NCBI GenBank assembly: GCA_036768485.1
Contig: JAVLUZ010000627.1
Span: 186,001-250,000 of the forward strand
Length of the DNA stretch: 64,000 bases
Direction: 5' to 3'
Source of the DNA: Mermis nigrescens
Lineage: Eukaryota; Nematoda; Enoplea; Mermithida; Mermithidae
Shown here: positions 1 through 12,800 of the stretch, in pieces
Position numbering within the stretch: the stretch's first letter is position 1
Layout of the letters: each line of letters opens with the position of its first letter
Notes under the pieces: generated by a model
The model's input: the letters and a program-made list of their open reading frames with translations, nothing else
Databases searched by the model: none
What the model was told of the DNA's origin: nothing
Program-made: the position numbers and the translations under genes

Positions 1-582
1 AGCCCCACCAGTCCCAACAGCCAAACCAATAATACTAACAGCCCCACCCGTCCTAACAGCCCCACCCGTCCCAACAGCCCTACCAATTTCTACAGCCCCA
101 TCAAAAATCCTAACAGCCCCACCCGTCTTAACAGCCCAACCAGTCCCAACAGCCCCACAATCCCAACAGCCTCACCAAAAATCCCAACAGCCCAACCGGT
201 CCCAACAGCCCTACTGTCCCAACAGCCCACCAAAAATCCCTACAGCCCCACCCGTCCCAACAACCCCAACCAGTCCCAACAGCCTTACCAATAATCCCAA
301 CAGCCCAACCGTTCCAACAGCCCCACGGTCCTAACAGCCCCACTAAAAATGCCAACAGCACCACCCGTCTTAACACCCCCAATAGTCCCAACAGCCCCAC
401 CCGTCACAACAACCCCCACGAGTCCCAACAGCCCCACCGTCCCAACAGCCCCCACCAAAAATCCCAACAGCCCCACCAAAAATCCCAACAGCCCCACCCA
501 TCCCAACAGCCCAACCAGTCCTAACAGCCCTACCAAAAATCCCAACAGCCCCACCCGTCTCAACAGCCCCACCAGTCCCAAC
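1..582. repeat. Minisatellite, left block (15-nt core plus variable linker)
   Basis: Tandem array of the core CCCAACAGCCCCACC separated by linkers such as AGT, CGT, AAT, GT, AAAAT, AAAAAT or AATAAT, so repeat units are mostly 17, 18, 20 or 21 nt. The + strand has very few G residues. This block is more diverged than the middle of the array (cores with CCTAACAG, GCCAACAGCACC). It is cut off by the window edge and ends at a MITE insertion. Open frames across it (PTAPPV, QQPHQS and NSPTSP on +, GAVGTG, GLLGLV and GCWDWW on -) are frame readings of the repeat, not genes. Confidence 0.97.
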
Positions 583-839
583 CATAGGTGGGCAGCACCG
601 AAATTCTGAAGGGGGGGTGAAAAATTTTTAAAGGTCAAAAAATGGTCTTAAAAGTGGTAGTATGGCAAAAAACACCATTCTTCGACGTTTCTCATCAAGC
701 TCTATCCAATGGCATCAAAAATTTGCTAAAAAGCAAAAAAAATTTTTCTGGGGGTTATTTTGTTTTCCGGTGGGGAAAGGGTATTTCAACTTCTGGGGGT
801 GTGCATACCCTCCGAACCCCCCTCCCACGCCCATGTGTG
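583..839 (+). mobile_element. hAT-type MITE, family C (copy C1), inserted in the minisatellite
   Basis: A 257-bp non-satellite island. It starts CATAGGTGGGCAGC and ends CCCACGCCCATGTGTG, giving short imperfect terminal inverted repeats. It is flanked by GTCCCAAC at 575-582 and 840-847, the 8-bp duplication size typical of hAT. The duplicated word is also part of the satellite unit, so here alone the duplication would be weak; other copies of the family (55118, 62178) have unique-sequence duplications. The interior carries the family hallmarks GGTCAAAAAATGG and TTCGACGTTTCTCAT. No transposase. Confidence 0.85.
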
Positions 840-3800
840 GTCCCAACAGCCCCACCTTCCCAACAGCCCAACCTTCCCAACAGCCCCACCAAAAATCCCA
901 ACAGCGCCACCAGTTCCAACAGCCCCACCAGTCCCAACAGCCCCACCAATAATACTAACAGCCCCACCCGTCCTAACAGCCCCACCCGTCCCAACAGCCC
1001 TACCAATTTCTACAGCCCCACCAAAAATCCCAACAGCCCCACCGGTCCCAACAGCCCCACTGTCCCAACAGCCCACCAAAAATCCCTACAGCCCCACCCG
1101 TCCCAACAACCCCAACCAGTCCCAACAGCCCCACCAATAATCCCAACAGCCCAACCGTCCCAACAGCCCCACGGTCCTAACAGCCCTACTAAAAATGCCA
1201 ACAGCACCACCCGTCTTAACAGCCCCAATAGTCCCAACAGCCCCACCCGTCCCAACAACCCCCACCAGTCCCAACAGCCCCACCGTCCCAACAGCCCCCA
1301 TCAAAAATCCCAACAGCCCCACCCATCCCAACAGCCCAACCAGTCCTAACAGCCCTACCAAAAATCCCAACAGCCCCACCCGTCCCAACAGCCCCACCAG
1401 TCCCAACAGCCCCACCCGTCCCAACAGCCCCACCGTCCCAACAGCCCACCACAAATCCCAACAGCCCCACCCGTCCCAACAGCCCCACCGTCCCGACAGC
1501 CCACCAAAAATCCCAACAGCCCCACCCATCCCAACAACCCCCACCAGTCCCAACAGCCCCACCAGTAATTCCAACAGCCCCACTGACCCAACAGCCCCAC
1601 CAAAAATCCCAACAGCCCCACCCGTCCCAACAGCCCCACCAGTCCCAACAGCCCCACCCGTCCCAACAGCCCCACCACCAGTCCCAACAGCCCCACCAGT
1701 CCCAACAGCCCCACCTGTCCCAACAGCCCCACCAGTCCCAACAGCCCCACCAAAAATCCCAACAGCCCCACCAGTCCCAACAACCCCACCAGTCCCAACA
1801 GCCCCACCAATAATCCCAACAGCCCCACCCGTCCCAACAGCCCCACCAGTCCCAACAGCCCCACCAGTCCCAACAGCCCCACCTGTCCCAACAGCCCCAC
1901 CAAAAATCCCAACAGCCCCACCCGTCCCAACAGCCCCACCAGTCCCAACAGCCCCACCAAATCCCAACAGCCCCACCAGTCCCAACAGCCCCACCAGTCC
2001 CAACAGCCCCACCAGTCCCAACAGCCCCACCGTCCCAACAGCCCCACCAATCCCAACAGCCCCACCAGTCCCAACAGCCCCAACCAACCCACAGTCCCAA
2101 CAGCCCCACCCGTCCCAACAGCCCCACCAGTCCCAACAGCCCCACCAAAATCCCAACAGCCCCACCAACAGTCCCAACAGCCCCACCAAAAATCCCAACA
2201 GCCCCACCCGTCTCCAACAGCCCCACCAGTCCCAACAGCCCCACCAAAAATCCCAACAGCCCCACCCGTCCCAACAGCCCCACCAGTCCCAACAGCCCCA
2301 CCTAGTCCCAACAGCCCCACCAGTCCCAACAGCCCCACCAAAATCCCAACAGCCCCACCCGTCCCAACAGCCCCACCAGTCCCAACAGCCCCACCGTCCC
2401 AACAGCCCCACCAATAATCCCAACAGCCCCACCCGTCCCAACAGCCCCACCAGTCCCAACAGCCCCACCCGTCTCAACAGCCCCACCAGATCCCAACAGC
2501 CCCACCAATCTCAACAGCCCCACCAAGTCCCAACAGCCCCACCAATCCCAACAGCCCCACCAGTCCCAACAGCCCCACCAGTCCCAACAGCCCCACCAAA
2601 ATCCCAACAGCCCCACCAGTCCCAACAGCCCCACCAGTCCCAACAGCCCCACCAACAATCCCAACAGCCCCACCCGTCCCAACAGCCCACCACCAGTCCC
2701 AACAGCCCCACCATCCCAACAACTCCCAACAGCCCCACCAATACTCAACAGCCCCACCAGTCCCAACAGCCCCACCCAGTCCCAACAGCCCCACCGTCCC
2801 AACAGCCCCACCAAAAATCCCAACAGCCCCACCAGTCCCAACAGCCCCACCAGTCCCAACAGCCCCACCAAAATCCCAACAGCCCCACCAGTCCCAACAG
2901 CCCCACCAGTCCCAACAGCCCCACCAGTCTCAACAGCCCCACCAGTCCCAACAGCCCCACCAGTCCCAACAGCCCCACCAATCCCAACAGCCCCACCATC
3001 CCAACAGCCCCACCAAAAATCCCAACAGCCCCACCCGTCCCAACAGCCCCACCAGTCCCAACAGCCCCACCAAAAATCCCAACAGCCCCACCCGTCCCAA
3101 CAGCCCCCACCAGTCCCAACAGCCCCACCAATAGTCCCAACAGCCCCACCAGTCCCAACAGCCCACCACAAATCCCAACAGCCCCACCAGTCCCAACAGC
3201 CCCACCAGTCCCAACAGCCCACCACCAATCCCAACAGCCCCACCAGTCCCAACAGCCCCACCAGTCCCAACAGCCCCACCAAAATCCCAACAGCCCCACC
3301 AGTCCCAACAGCCCCACCAGTCCCAACAGCCCCACCGTCCCAACAGCCCCACCAAAAATCCCAACAGCCCCACCCGTCCCAACAACCCCCACCAGTCCCA
3401 ACAGCCCCACCAATGTCCCAACAGCCCCACCAATCCCAACAGCCCCACCAATCCCAACAGCCCCACCAGTCCCAACAGCCCCACACAATCCCAACAGCCC
3501 CACCCGTCCCAACAGCCCACCACCAGTCCCAACAGCCCCACCGTCCCAACAGCCCCACCAAAAATCCCAACAGCCCCACCAGAATCCCAACAGCCCCACC
3601 AGTCCCAACAGCCCCACCGTCCCAACAGCCCCACCAAAATCCCAACAGCCCCACCCGTCCCAACAACCCCACCAGTCCCAACAGCCCCACCGTCCCAACA
3701 GCCCCACCAAAAATCCCAACAGCCCCACCCGTCCCAACAGCCCCACTAGTCCCAACAGCCCCACCAAGATCCCAACAGCCCCACCAGTCCCAACAGCCCC

Positions 3801-6800
3801 ACCGTCCCAACAGCCCCACCAAAAATCCCAACAGCCCCACCAAAGTCCCAACAGCCCCACCAGTCCCAACAGCCCCACCGTCCCAACAGCCCCCACCAAA
3901 AATCCCAACAGCCCCACCCGTCCCAACAACCCCACCAGTCCCAACAGCCCCACCATCCCAACAGCCCCACCAAAAATCCCAACAGCCCCACCCGTCCCAA
4001 CAGCCCCACCAGTTCCAACAGCCCCACCCGTCCCAACAGCCCCAACACCAGTCCCAACAGCCCCACCAGTCCCAACAGCCCCACCAAGAATCCCAACAGC
4101 CCCACCACAATCCCAACAGCCCCACCCAGTCCCAACAGCCCCACCAGTCCCAACAGCCCCACCGTCCCAACAGCCCCACCAGAAATCCCAACAGCCCCAC
4201 CAATCCCAACAGCCCCACCAGTCCCAACAGCCCCACCAAGATCCCAACAGCCCCACCATGTCCCAACAGCCCCACCAGTCCCAACAGCCCCACCAATCCC
4301 AACAGCCCCACCCGTCCCAACAGCCCCACCAAGTCCCAACAGCCCCACCCGTCCCAACAGCCCCACCAGTCCCAACAGCCCCACCGTCCCAACAGCCCCA
4401 CCAGTCCCAACAGCCCACCACACATCCCAACAGCCCCACCGTCCCAACAGCCCCACCAAAATCCCAACAGCCCCATCCGTCCCAACAACCCCCACCAGTC
4501 CCAACAGCCCCACTCGTCCCAACAGCCCCACCAATGATCCCAACAGCCCCACCAATCCCAACAGCCCCACCGTCCCAACAGCCCCACCAGTCCCAACAGC
4601 CCCACCAGTCCCAACAGCCCCACCTGTCCCAACAGCCCCACCAAAAATCCCAACAGCCCCACCCGTCCCAACAGCCCCACCAGTCCCAACAGCCCCACCG
4701 AATCCCAACAGCCCCACCAGTCCCAACAGCCCCACCATTCCCAACAGCCCCACCTGTCCCAACAGCCCCACCATCCCAACAGCCCCACCGTCCCAACAGC
4801 CCCACCAAGAATCCCAACAGCCCCACCAGTCCCAACAGCCCCACCAGTCCCAACAGCCCCACCAGTCCCAACAGCCCCACCAGAAATCCCAACAGCCCCA
4901 CCAGTCCCAACAGCCCCACCAGTCCCAACAGCCCCACCAAAAATCCCAACAGCCCCACCCGTCCCAACAGCCCCACCAGTCCCAACAGCCCCACCATCCC
5001 AACAGCCCCACCAAAAATCCCAACAGCCCCACCAGTCCCAACAGCCCCACCAGTTCCAACAGCCCACCCAGTCCCAACAACCCCCACCAGTCCCAACAGC
5101 CCCACCGTCCCAACAGCCCCACCAATAATCCCAACAGCCCCACCACAAATCCCAACAGCCCCACCAGTCCCAACAGCCCCACCAATGATCCCAACAGCCC
5201 CACCAATGCCTAACAGCCCCACCAATCCCAACAGCCCCACCATCCCATCAGTCCCACATCTTAACAGCCCCACCAATCCCAACAGCCCCACCGTCCCAAC
5301 AGCCCACCAAAATCCCAACAGCCCCACCAGTCCCAACAGCCCCACCAAAATCCCAACAGCCCCACCCATCCCAACAACCCCACCAGTCCCAACAGCCCCA
5401 CCATTCCCAACAGCCCCACCTGTCCCAACAGCCCAACCATCCCAACAGCCCCACCGTCCCAACAGCCCCACTGTCCCAACAGCCCACCAAAAATCCCAAC
5501 AGCCCCACCCGTCCCAACAGCCCCACCAGTCCCAACAGCCCCACCAAAAATCCCAACAGCCCCACCCGTCCCAACAGCCCCACCAGTCCCAACAGCCCCA
5601 CCAATAATTCCAACAGCCCCACCGTCCCAACAGCCCCCACCAAAAATCCCAACAGCCCAACCCGTCCCAACAACCCCCACCAGTCAAAACAGCCCCACCA
5701 ATAATCCCAACAGCCCCACCGTTCCAACAGCCCCACCAAAAATCCCAACAGCCCCACCCGTCCCAACAGCCCCACTGTCCCAACAGCCCACCAAAAATCC
5801 CTACAGCCCCATCCGTCCCAACAACCCCCACCAGTCCCAACAGCCCCACTAATGATCCCAACAGCCCCACCAATGCCTACAGCCCCACCAATCCCAACAG
5901 CCCCACCGTCCCATCAGTCTCACAATCTTAATAGCTCCACAATCCCCACAGCCCCACCGTCCCGACAGCCCAACCAAAAATCCCAACAGCCCCATCTGTC
6001 CCAACAGCCCCACCAATCACAACAGCCCCACCTGAATCCCAACAACCCCCACCAGTCCCAACAGCCCCACCATCCCAACAGCCCCATTGTCCCAACAGCC
6101 CAACCATCCCAACAGCCCCACCTGTCCCAACAGCCCCACTGTCCCAACAGCCCCACCAAAAATCCCAACAGCCCCACCAGTCCCAACAGCCCCACCGTCC
6201 CAACAGCCCACCAAAAATCCCAACAGCCCCACCCGTCCCAACAGCCCCCACCAGTCCCAACAGCCCCACCAATAATCCCAACAGCCCCACCAGTCCCAAC
6301 AGCCCCCACCAAAATCCCAACAGCCCCACCCAGTCCCAACAGCCCCACCAATCCCAACAGCCCCACCAATCCCAACAGCCCCACCAAAAATCCCAACAGC
6401 CCCACCCAGTCTCCAACAGCCCCACCAATCCCAACAGCCCCACCAAAAATCCCAACAGCCCCACCCGTCCCAACAGCCCCACCAGTCCCAACAGCCCCAC
6501 CGTTTCAACAACCCCACCAATAATACCAACTGCACCACCCATCCCAACAGCCTCACCAGTCCCAACAGCTCCACCCGTCTCAACAGCCCCACCAGTAATC
6601 CCAACAGCCCCACCAATTCCAACAGCCCCACCAATCCCAACAGCCCCACCAATCCCAACAGCCCCACCATTCCCAACAGCCCCACCATCCCAACAGCCTC
6701 CACCAAAAATCCCAACAGCCCAACCCGTCCCAACAACCCCCACCAGTCCCAACAGCCCCACCAATAATCCCAACAGCCCCACCGTCCCAACAGCCCACCA

Positions 6801-9800
6801 AAAATCCCAACAGCCCCACCCGTCCCAACAGCCCCACTGTCCCAACAGCCCACCAAAATCCCAACAGCCCCATCCGTCCCAACAACCCCACCAGTCCCAA
6901 CAGCCCCACCAATAATCCCAACAGCCCCACAGTCCCAACAGCCCCACCAAAAATCCCAACAGCCCCACCCGTCTTAACAGCCCCACCAGTCCCAACAGCC
7001 CCACCCGTCCCAACAACCCCCACCAGTCCCAACAGCCCCACCGTCCCAACAGCCCCACCAAAAATCCCAACAGCCCCACCAGTCCCAACAGCCCCACCCA
7101 TCCCAACAACCCCCACCAGTCCCAACAGCCCCACCCAATCCCAACAGCCCCACCAATCCTAACAGCCCCACCAAAAATCCCAACAGCCCCACCCGTCTCA
7201 ACAGCCCCACCAGTCCCAACAGCCCCACCAAAATCCCAACAGCCCCACCACGAATCCCAACAGCCCCACCAGTCCCAACAGCCCCACTGTCCCAACAGCC
7301 CCACCAATAATCCCAACAGCCCCACCAATCCCAACAGCCCCACCAATCCCAACAGCCCCACCGTCCCAACAGCCCCACCAATCCCAACAGCCCCACCAAT
7401 CCCAACAGCCCCACCGTCCCAACAGCCCCACCAAAAATCCCAACAGCCCCACCCGTCCTAACAGCCCCACCAGTCCCAACAGCCCCACCAATCCCAACAG
7501 CCCCACCAATCCCAACAGCCCCACCAGTCCCAACAGCCCCACCAGTCCCAACAGCCCCACTGTCCCAACAGCCCCACCAAAAATCCCAACAGCCCCACCC
7601 GTCCCAACAACCCCCACCAGTTCCAACAGCCCCACCAATCCCAACAGCCCCACCTATAATCCCAACAGCCCCATCCGTCCCAACAGCCCCACCAATCCCA
7701 ACAGCCCCACCATCCCAACAGCCCCACCATCCCAACAGCCACCACCAAAATCCCAACAGCCCCACCGTCCCAACAGCTCCCACCAGTCCCAACAGCCCCA
7801 CCATCCCAACAGCCCCACCAAAAATCCCAACAGCCCCACCCGTCTTAACAGCCCTACCAGTCCCAACAGCTCCCAACCCACCCCAACAGCCCCACCAGTC
7901 CCAACAGCCCCACCAGTCCCAACAGCCCCACCAGTCCCAACAGCCCCACCCAGTCCCAACAGCCCCACCAGTCCCAACAGCCCCACCAATAATCCCAACA
8001 GCCCCACCCGTCCCAACAGCCCCACCAGTCCCAACAGCCCCACCTGTCCCAACAGCCACCACAAGTCCCAACAGCCCCACCAATCCCAACAGCCCCACCA
8101 GTACCAACAGCCCCACCGTCTCAACAGCCCCACCAAAAATCCCAACAGCCCCACCCGTCCCAACAGCCCCCACCAGTCCCAACAGCCCCACCATGTCCCA
8201 ACAGCCCCACTACAATCCCAACAGCCCCACCCGTCCCAACAGCCCCACCAAAGTCCCACCATCCCAACAGCCCCACCAGTCCCAACAGCCCCACCATTCC
8301 CAACAGCCCCACCAAAAATCCCAACAGCCCCATCCGTCCCAACAGCCCCCACCAGTCCCAACAGCCCCACCGTCCCAACAGCCCCACCAATCCCAACAGC
8401 CCCACCCGTCCCAACAGCCCCACCAAAACTTCCAACAGCCCCACCCGTCCCAACAGCCCCCACCAGTCCCAACAGCCCCACCATCCTAACAGCCCCACCA
8501 ATAGTCCCAACAGCCCCACACAATCCCAACAGCCCCACCAGTCCCAACAGCCCCACCAATGATCCCAACAGCCCCACCAATCCCAACAGCCCCACCCAGT
8601 CCCAACAGCCCCACTGTCCCAACAGCCCCACAATCTTAACAGCCCCACCAATCCCAACAGCCCCACCAGTCCCAACAGCCCCACCAAGAATCCCAACAGC
8701 CCCACCCGTCCCAACAGCCCCACCAGTCCCAACAGCCCCACCAATCCCAACAGCCCCACCAAGTCCCAACAGCCCCACCAGTCCCAACAGCCCCACCTGT
8801 CCTCAACAGCCCCACCAGTCCCAACAGCCCCACCATCCCAACAGCCCCACCGTCCCAACAGCCCCACCAAAATCCCAACAGCCCCACCCATCCCAACAGC
8901 CCCACCTGTCCCAACAGCCCCACCAAAAATCCCAACAGCCCCACCCATCCCAACAGCCCCCACCAGTCCCAACAGCCCCACCAATAATTCCAACAGCCCC
9001 ACCTGTCCCAACAGCCCCACCAAGATCCCAACAGCCCCACCCGTCCCAACAGTCCCAACCAGCCCCACCAGTCCCAACAGCCCACCACAAATCCCAACAG
9101 CCCCACCAGTCCCAACAGCCCCACCGTTCCAACAGCCCCACCAGATCCCAACAGCCCCACCAGTCCCAACAGCCCCACCGTCCCAACAGCCCCACCAAAA
9201 ATCCCAACAGCCCCACCCGTCCCAACAGCCCCACCGTCCCAACAGCCCACCAAAAATCCCAACAGCCCCACCCACACAGTCCCAACAGCCCCACCAAAAT
9301 CCCAACAGCCCCACCAGTCCCAACAGCCCCACCCGTCCCAACAGCCCCACCAGTCCCAACAGCCCCACCAAAAATCCCAACAGCCCCACCCGTCCCAACA
9401 GCCCCACCAAAAATCCCAACAGCCCCACCCGTCCCAACAGACCCCCACCAGTCCCAACAGCCCCACCATCCCAACAGCCCCACCAATAATCCCAACAGCC
9501 CCACCAATCCCAACAGCCCCACCAGTCCCAACAGCCCCACCAATAATCCCAACAGCCCCATCCAGTCCCAACAGCCCCACCAATCCCTACAGCCCCACCG
9601 TCCCAACAGCCCCACCTAAAATTCCCAACAGCCCCACCCGTCTTAACAGCCCCACCAGTCCAACAGCCCCATCGTCCCACCAATAATCCAAACAGCCCCA
9701 CCAATCCCAACAGCCCCACGAATCCCAACAGCCCCACCAACCCCAACAGCCCCACCGTTCCAACAGTCCCATTGTCCCAACAGCCCGACCATCCCAACAG

Positions 9801-12800
9801 CCCCACCAGTCCCAACAGCCCCACCAAAAATCCCATACAGCCCCACCCGTCCCAACAGCCCCACCGTCCCAACAGCCCACCAAAAATCCCAACAGCCCCA
9901 ACCGTCCCAACAGCCCCACCGTCCCAACAACCCCCACCAGTCCCAACAGCCCCACCAATAATTCCAACAGCCCCACCGTCCCGACAGCCCCACCAAAAAT
10001 CCCAACAGCCCCACCCGTCTTAACAGCCCCACCAGTCCCACCAGTCCCAACAGCCCCACCCGTCCCAACAACCCCCACCAGTCCCAACAGCCCCACCCTC
10101 CCAACAGCCCCACCAAAAATCCCAACAGCCCCACCAAGTCCCAACAGCCCCACCCGTCCCAACAACCCCCACCAGTCCCAACAGCCCCACCGTCCCAACA
10201 GCCCCACCAAAAATCCCAACAGCCCCACCCGTCCCAACAGCCCCACCAGTCGCAACAGCCCCACCGTGCCAACAGCCCCACCAAGAATCCCAACAGCCTC
10301 ACCCGTCCCAACAACCCCCACCAGTCCCAACAGCCCCACCAATAATCCCAACAGCCCCACTATCCCTACAGCCCCACCGTCCCAACAACCCAACCAAAAA
10401 TCACAAGAGCCCCACTCGTCTTAACAGCCCTACCAGTCCCAACAGGACCACCTTCCCAACAGCCCCACCAAAAATCCCAACAGCCCCACCAGTCCCAACA
10501 GCCCCACCAGTCCCAACAGCCCCACCGTCCCAACAGCCCCACCAATAATACTAACAGCCCCACCCGTCCCAACAGCCCCACCAAAAATCCTAACAGCCCA
10601 ACCCGTCTTAAGAGCCCAACCAGTCCCAACAGCCCCACCTTCTCAACAGCCTCACCAATAATCCCAACAGCCCCAACAATCCCAACAGCCCCACCAATCA
10701 CCAACCGCACCACCATCCCAACAGCCCTACCAAAAATCCCAACAGCCCCACCCATCCCAACAGCCCCACCGTTCCAACAGCCCACCACAAATCCCAACAG
10801 CCCCACCCGTCCCAACAGCCCCACTGTCCCAACAGCCCACCAAAAATCCCAACAGCCCCACCCGTCCCAACAACCCCCACCAGTCCCAACAGCCCCACCA
10901 ATAATCCCAACAGCCCCACCAGTCCCAACAGCCCCATCGGTCCCAACAGCCCCACCAAAAATCCCAACAGCCTCACCCGTCTTAACAGCCCCAATAGTCC
11001 CAACAGCCCCACCCGTCCCAACAACCCCCACCAGTCCCAACAGCCCCACCGTCCCAACAGCCCCACCAAATATCTCAACAGCCCCACCAGTCTCAACAGC
11101 CCCACCCATCCCAACAACCCTCACCAGTCCCAACAGCCCCACCGTCCCAACAGCCCCACCAAAAATCCCAACAGCCCCACCCATCCCAACAGCCCAACCA
11201 GTCCCAACAGCCCTACCGAAAATCCCAACAGCCCCACCCGTCTCAACAGCCCCACCAGTCCCAACAGCCCCACCAAAAATCCCAACAGCCCCACCCGTCT
11301 TAACAGCCCCACCAGTTCCAACAGCCCCACCTGTCCCAACAGCCCCACCAAGATCCCAACAGCCCCACCAATCCCAACAGCCCCACCAGTCCCAACAGCC
11401 CCAACGTCCCAACAGCCCCAACCATCCCAACAGCCCCACCAGTCCCAACAGCCCCACCAATAATCCCAACAGCCCCACCCGTCCCAACAGCCCCACCAGT
11501 CCCAACAGCTCCACCGTCCCAACAGCCCCACCAGTAATCCCAACAGCCCCACCAATCCCAACAGCCCCACCAATCCCAACAGCCCCACCAATCCCAACAG
11601 CCCCACCAATCCCAACAGCCCCACCGATTCCCAACAGCCCCACCGTCCCAACAGCCCCACCAAAAATCCCAACAGCCCAACCAGTCCCAACAACCCCCAC
11701 CAGTCCCAACAGCCCCACCAATAATCCCAACAGCCCCACCATCCCAACAGCTCACCAAAATCCCAACAGCCCCACCTGTCTTAACAGCCCCACCAGTCCC
11801 AAAAGCCACACCCGTCCCAACAACCCCCACCAGTCCCAACAGCCCCACCTGTCTCAACAGCCCCACCAAAAATCCAAACAGCCCCACCAGAAATCCCAAC
11901 AGCCCCACTAGTCCCAACAGCCCCACCATCCCAACAGCCCCCACCAAAAATCCCAACAGCCCCACCCGTCCCAACAACCCCCACCAGTCCCAACAGCCCC
12001 ACCAATCCCAACAGCCCCACCAAAATCCCAACAGCCCCACCCAGTCCCAACAGCCCCACCAGTTCCAACAGCCCCACTGTCCCAACAGCCCCGACCATCC
12101 CAACAGCCCCACCATCCCAACAGCCCCACCAGAAATCCCAACAGCCCCACCATAGTCCCAACAGCCCCACCGTCCCAACAGCCCCACCAAAATCCCAACA
12201 GCCCCACCCGTCTTAACAGCCCCACCAGTCCCACCAGTCCCAACAGCCCCAGCCGTCCAAACAACCCCCACCAGTCCCAACAGCCCCATCCGTCCCAACA
12301 GCCCCACCAAAAATCCCAACAGCCCCACCAGTCCCAACAGCCCCACCCGTCCCAACAACCCCCACCAGTCCTAACAGCCCCACCAGTCCCAACAGCCCCA
12401 CCAAAAATCCCAACAGCTCCACCCATGCCAACAGCCCCACCAGTCGCAACAGCCCCACCGTGCCAACAGCCCCACCAAGAATCCCAACAGCCTCACCCGT
12501 CCCAACAACCCCCACCAGTCCCAACAGCCCCACCAATAATCCCAACAGCCCCACTATCCCTACCAGCCCCACCAAAACCAGTCCTAACAGGACCACCTTC
12601 CCAACAGCCCCACCAAAATTCCAACAGCCCCACCAGTCCCAACAGCCCCACCAGTCCCAACAGCCCCACCAATAATCCCAACAGCCCCACCCGTCCCAAC
12701 AACCCCACCAAAAATCCCAACAGCCCAACCCGTCTTAACAGCCCCACCAGTCCCAACAGCCCCACCTTCTCAACAGCCCCACCAAGAATCCCAACAGCCC

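Noticed and set aside
1195..5607. 1470-codon open frame (PTAPPV/QQPHQS/NSPTSP repeats), and long minus-strand frames up to 1042 codons
   Set aside because: The repeat unit has no stop in any frame on either strand, so long frames are expected. All frames are equally open, the protein is frame-shifted mosaic repeat, and no start, splice or codon signal is seen.
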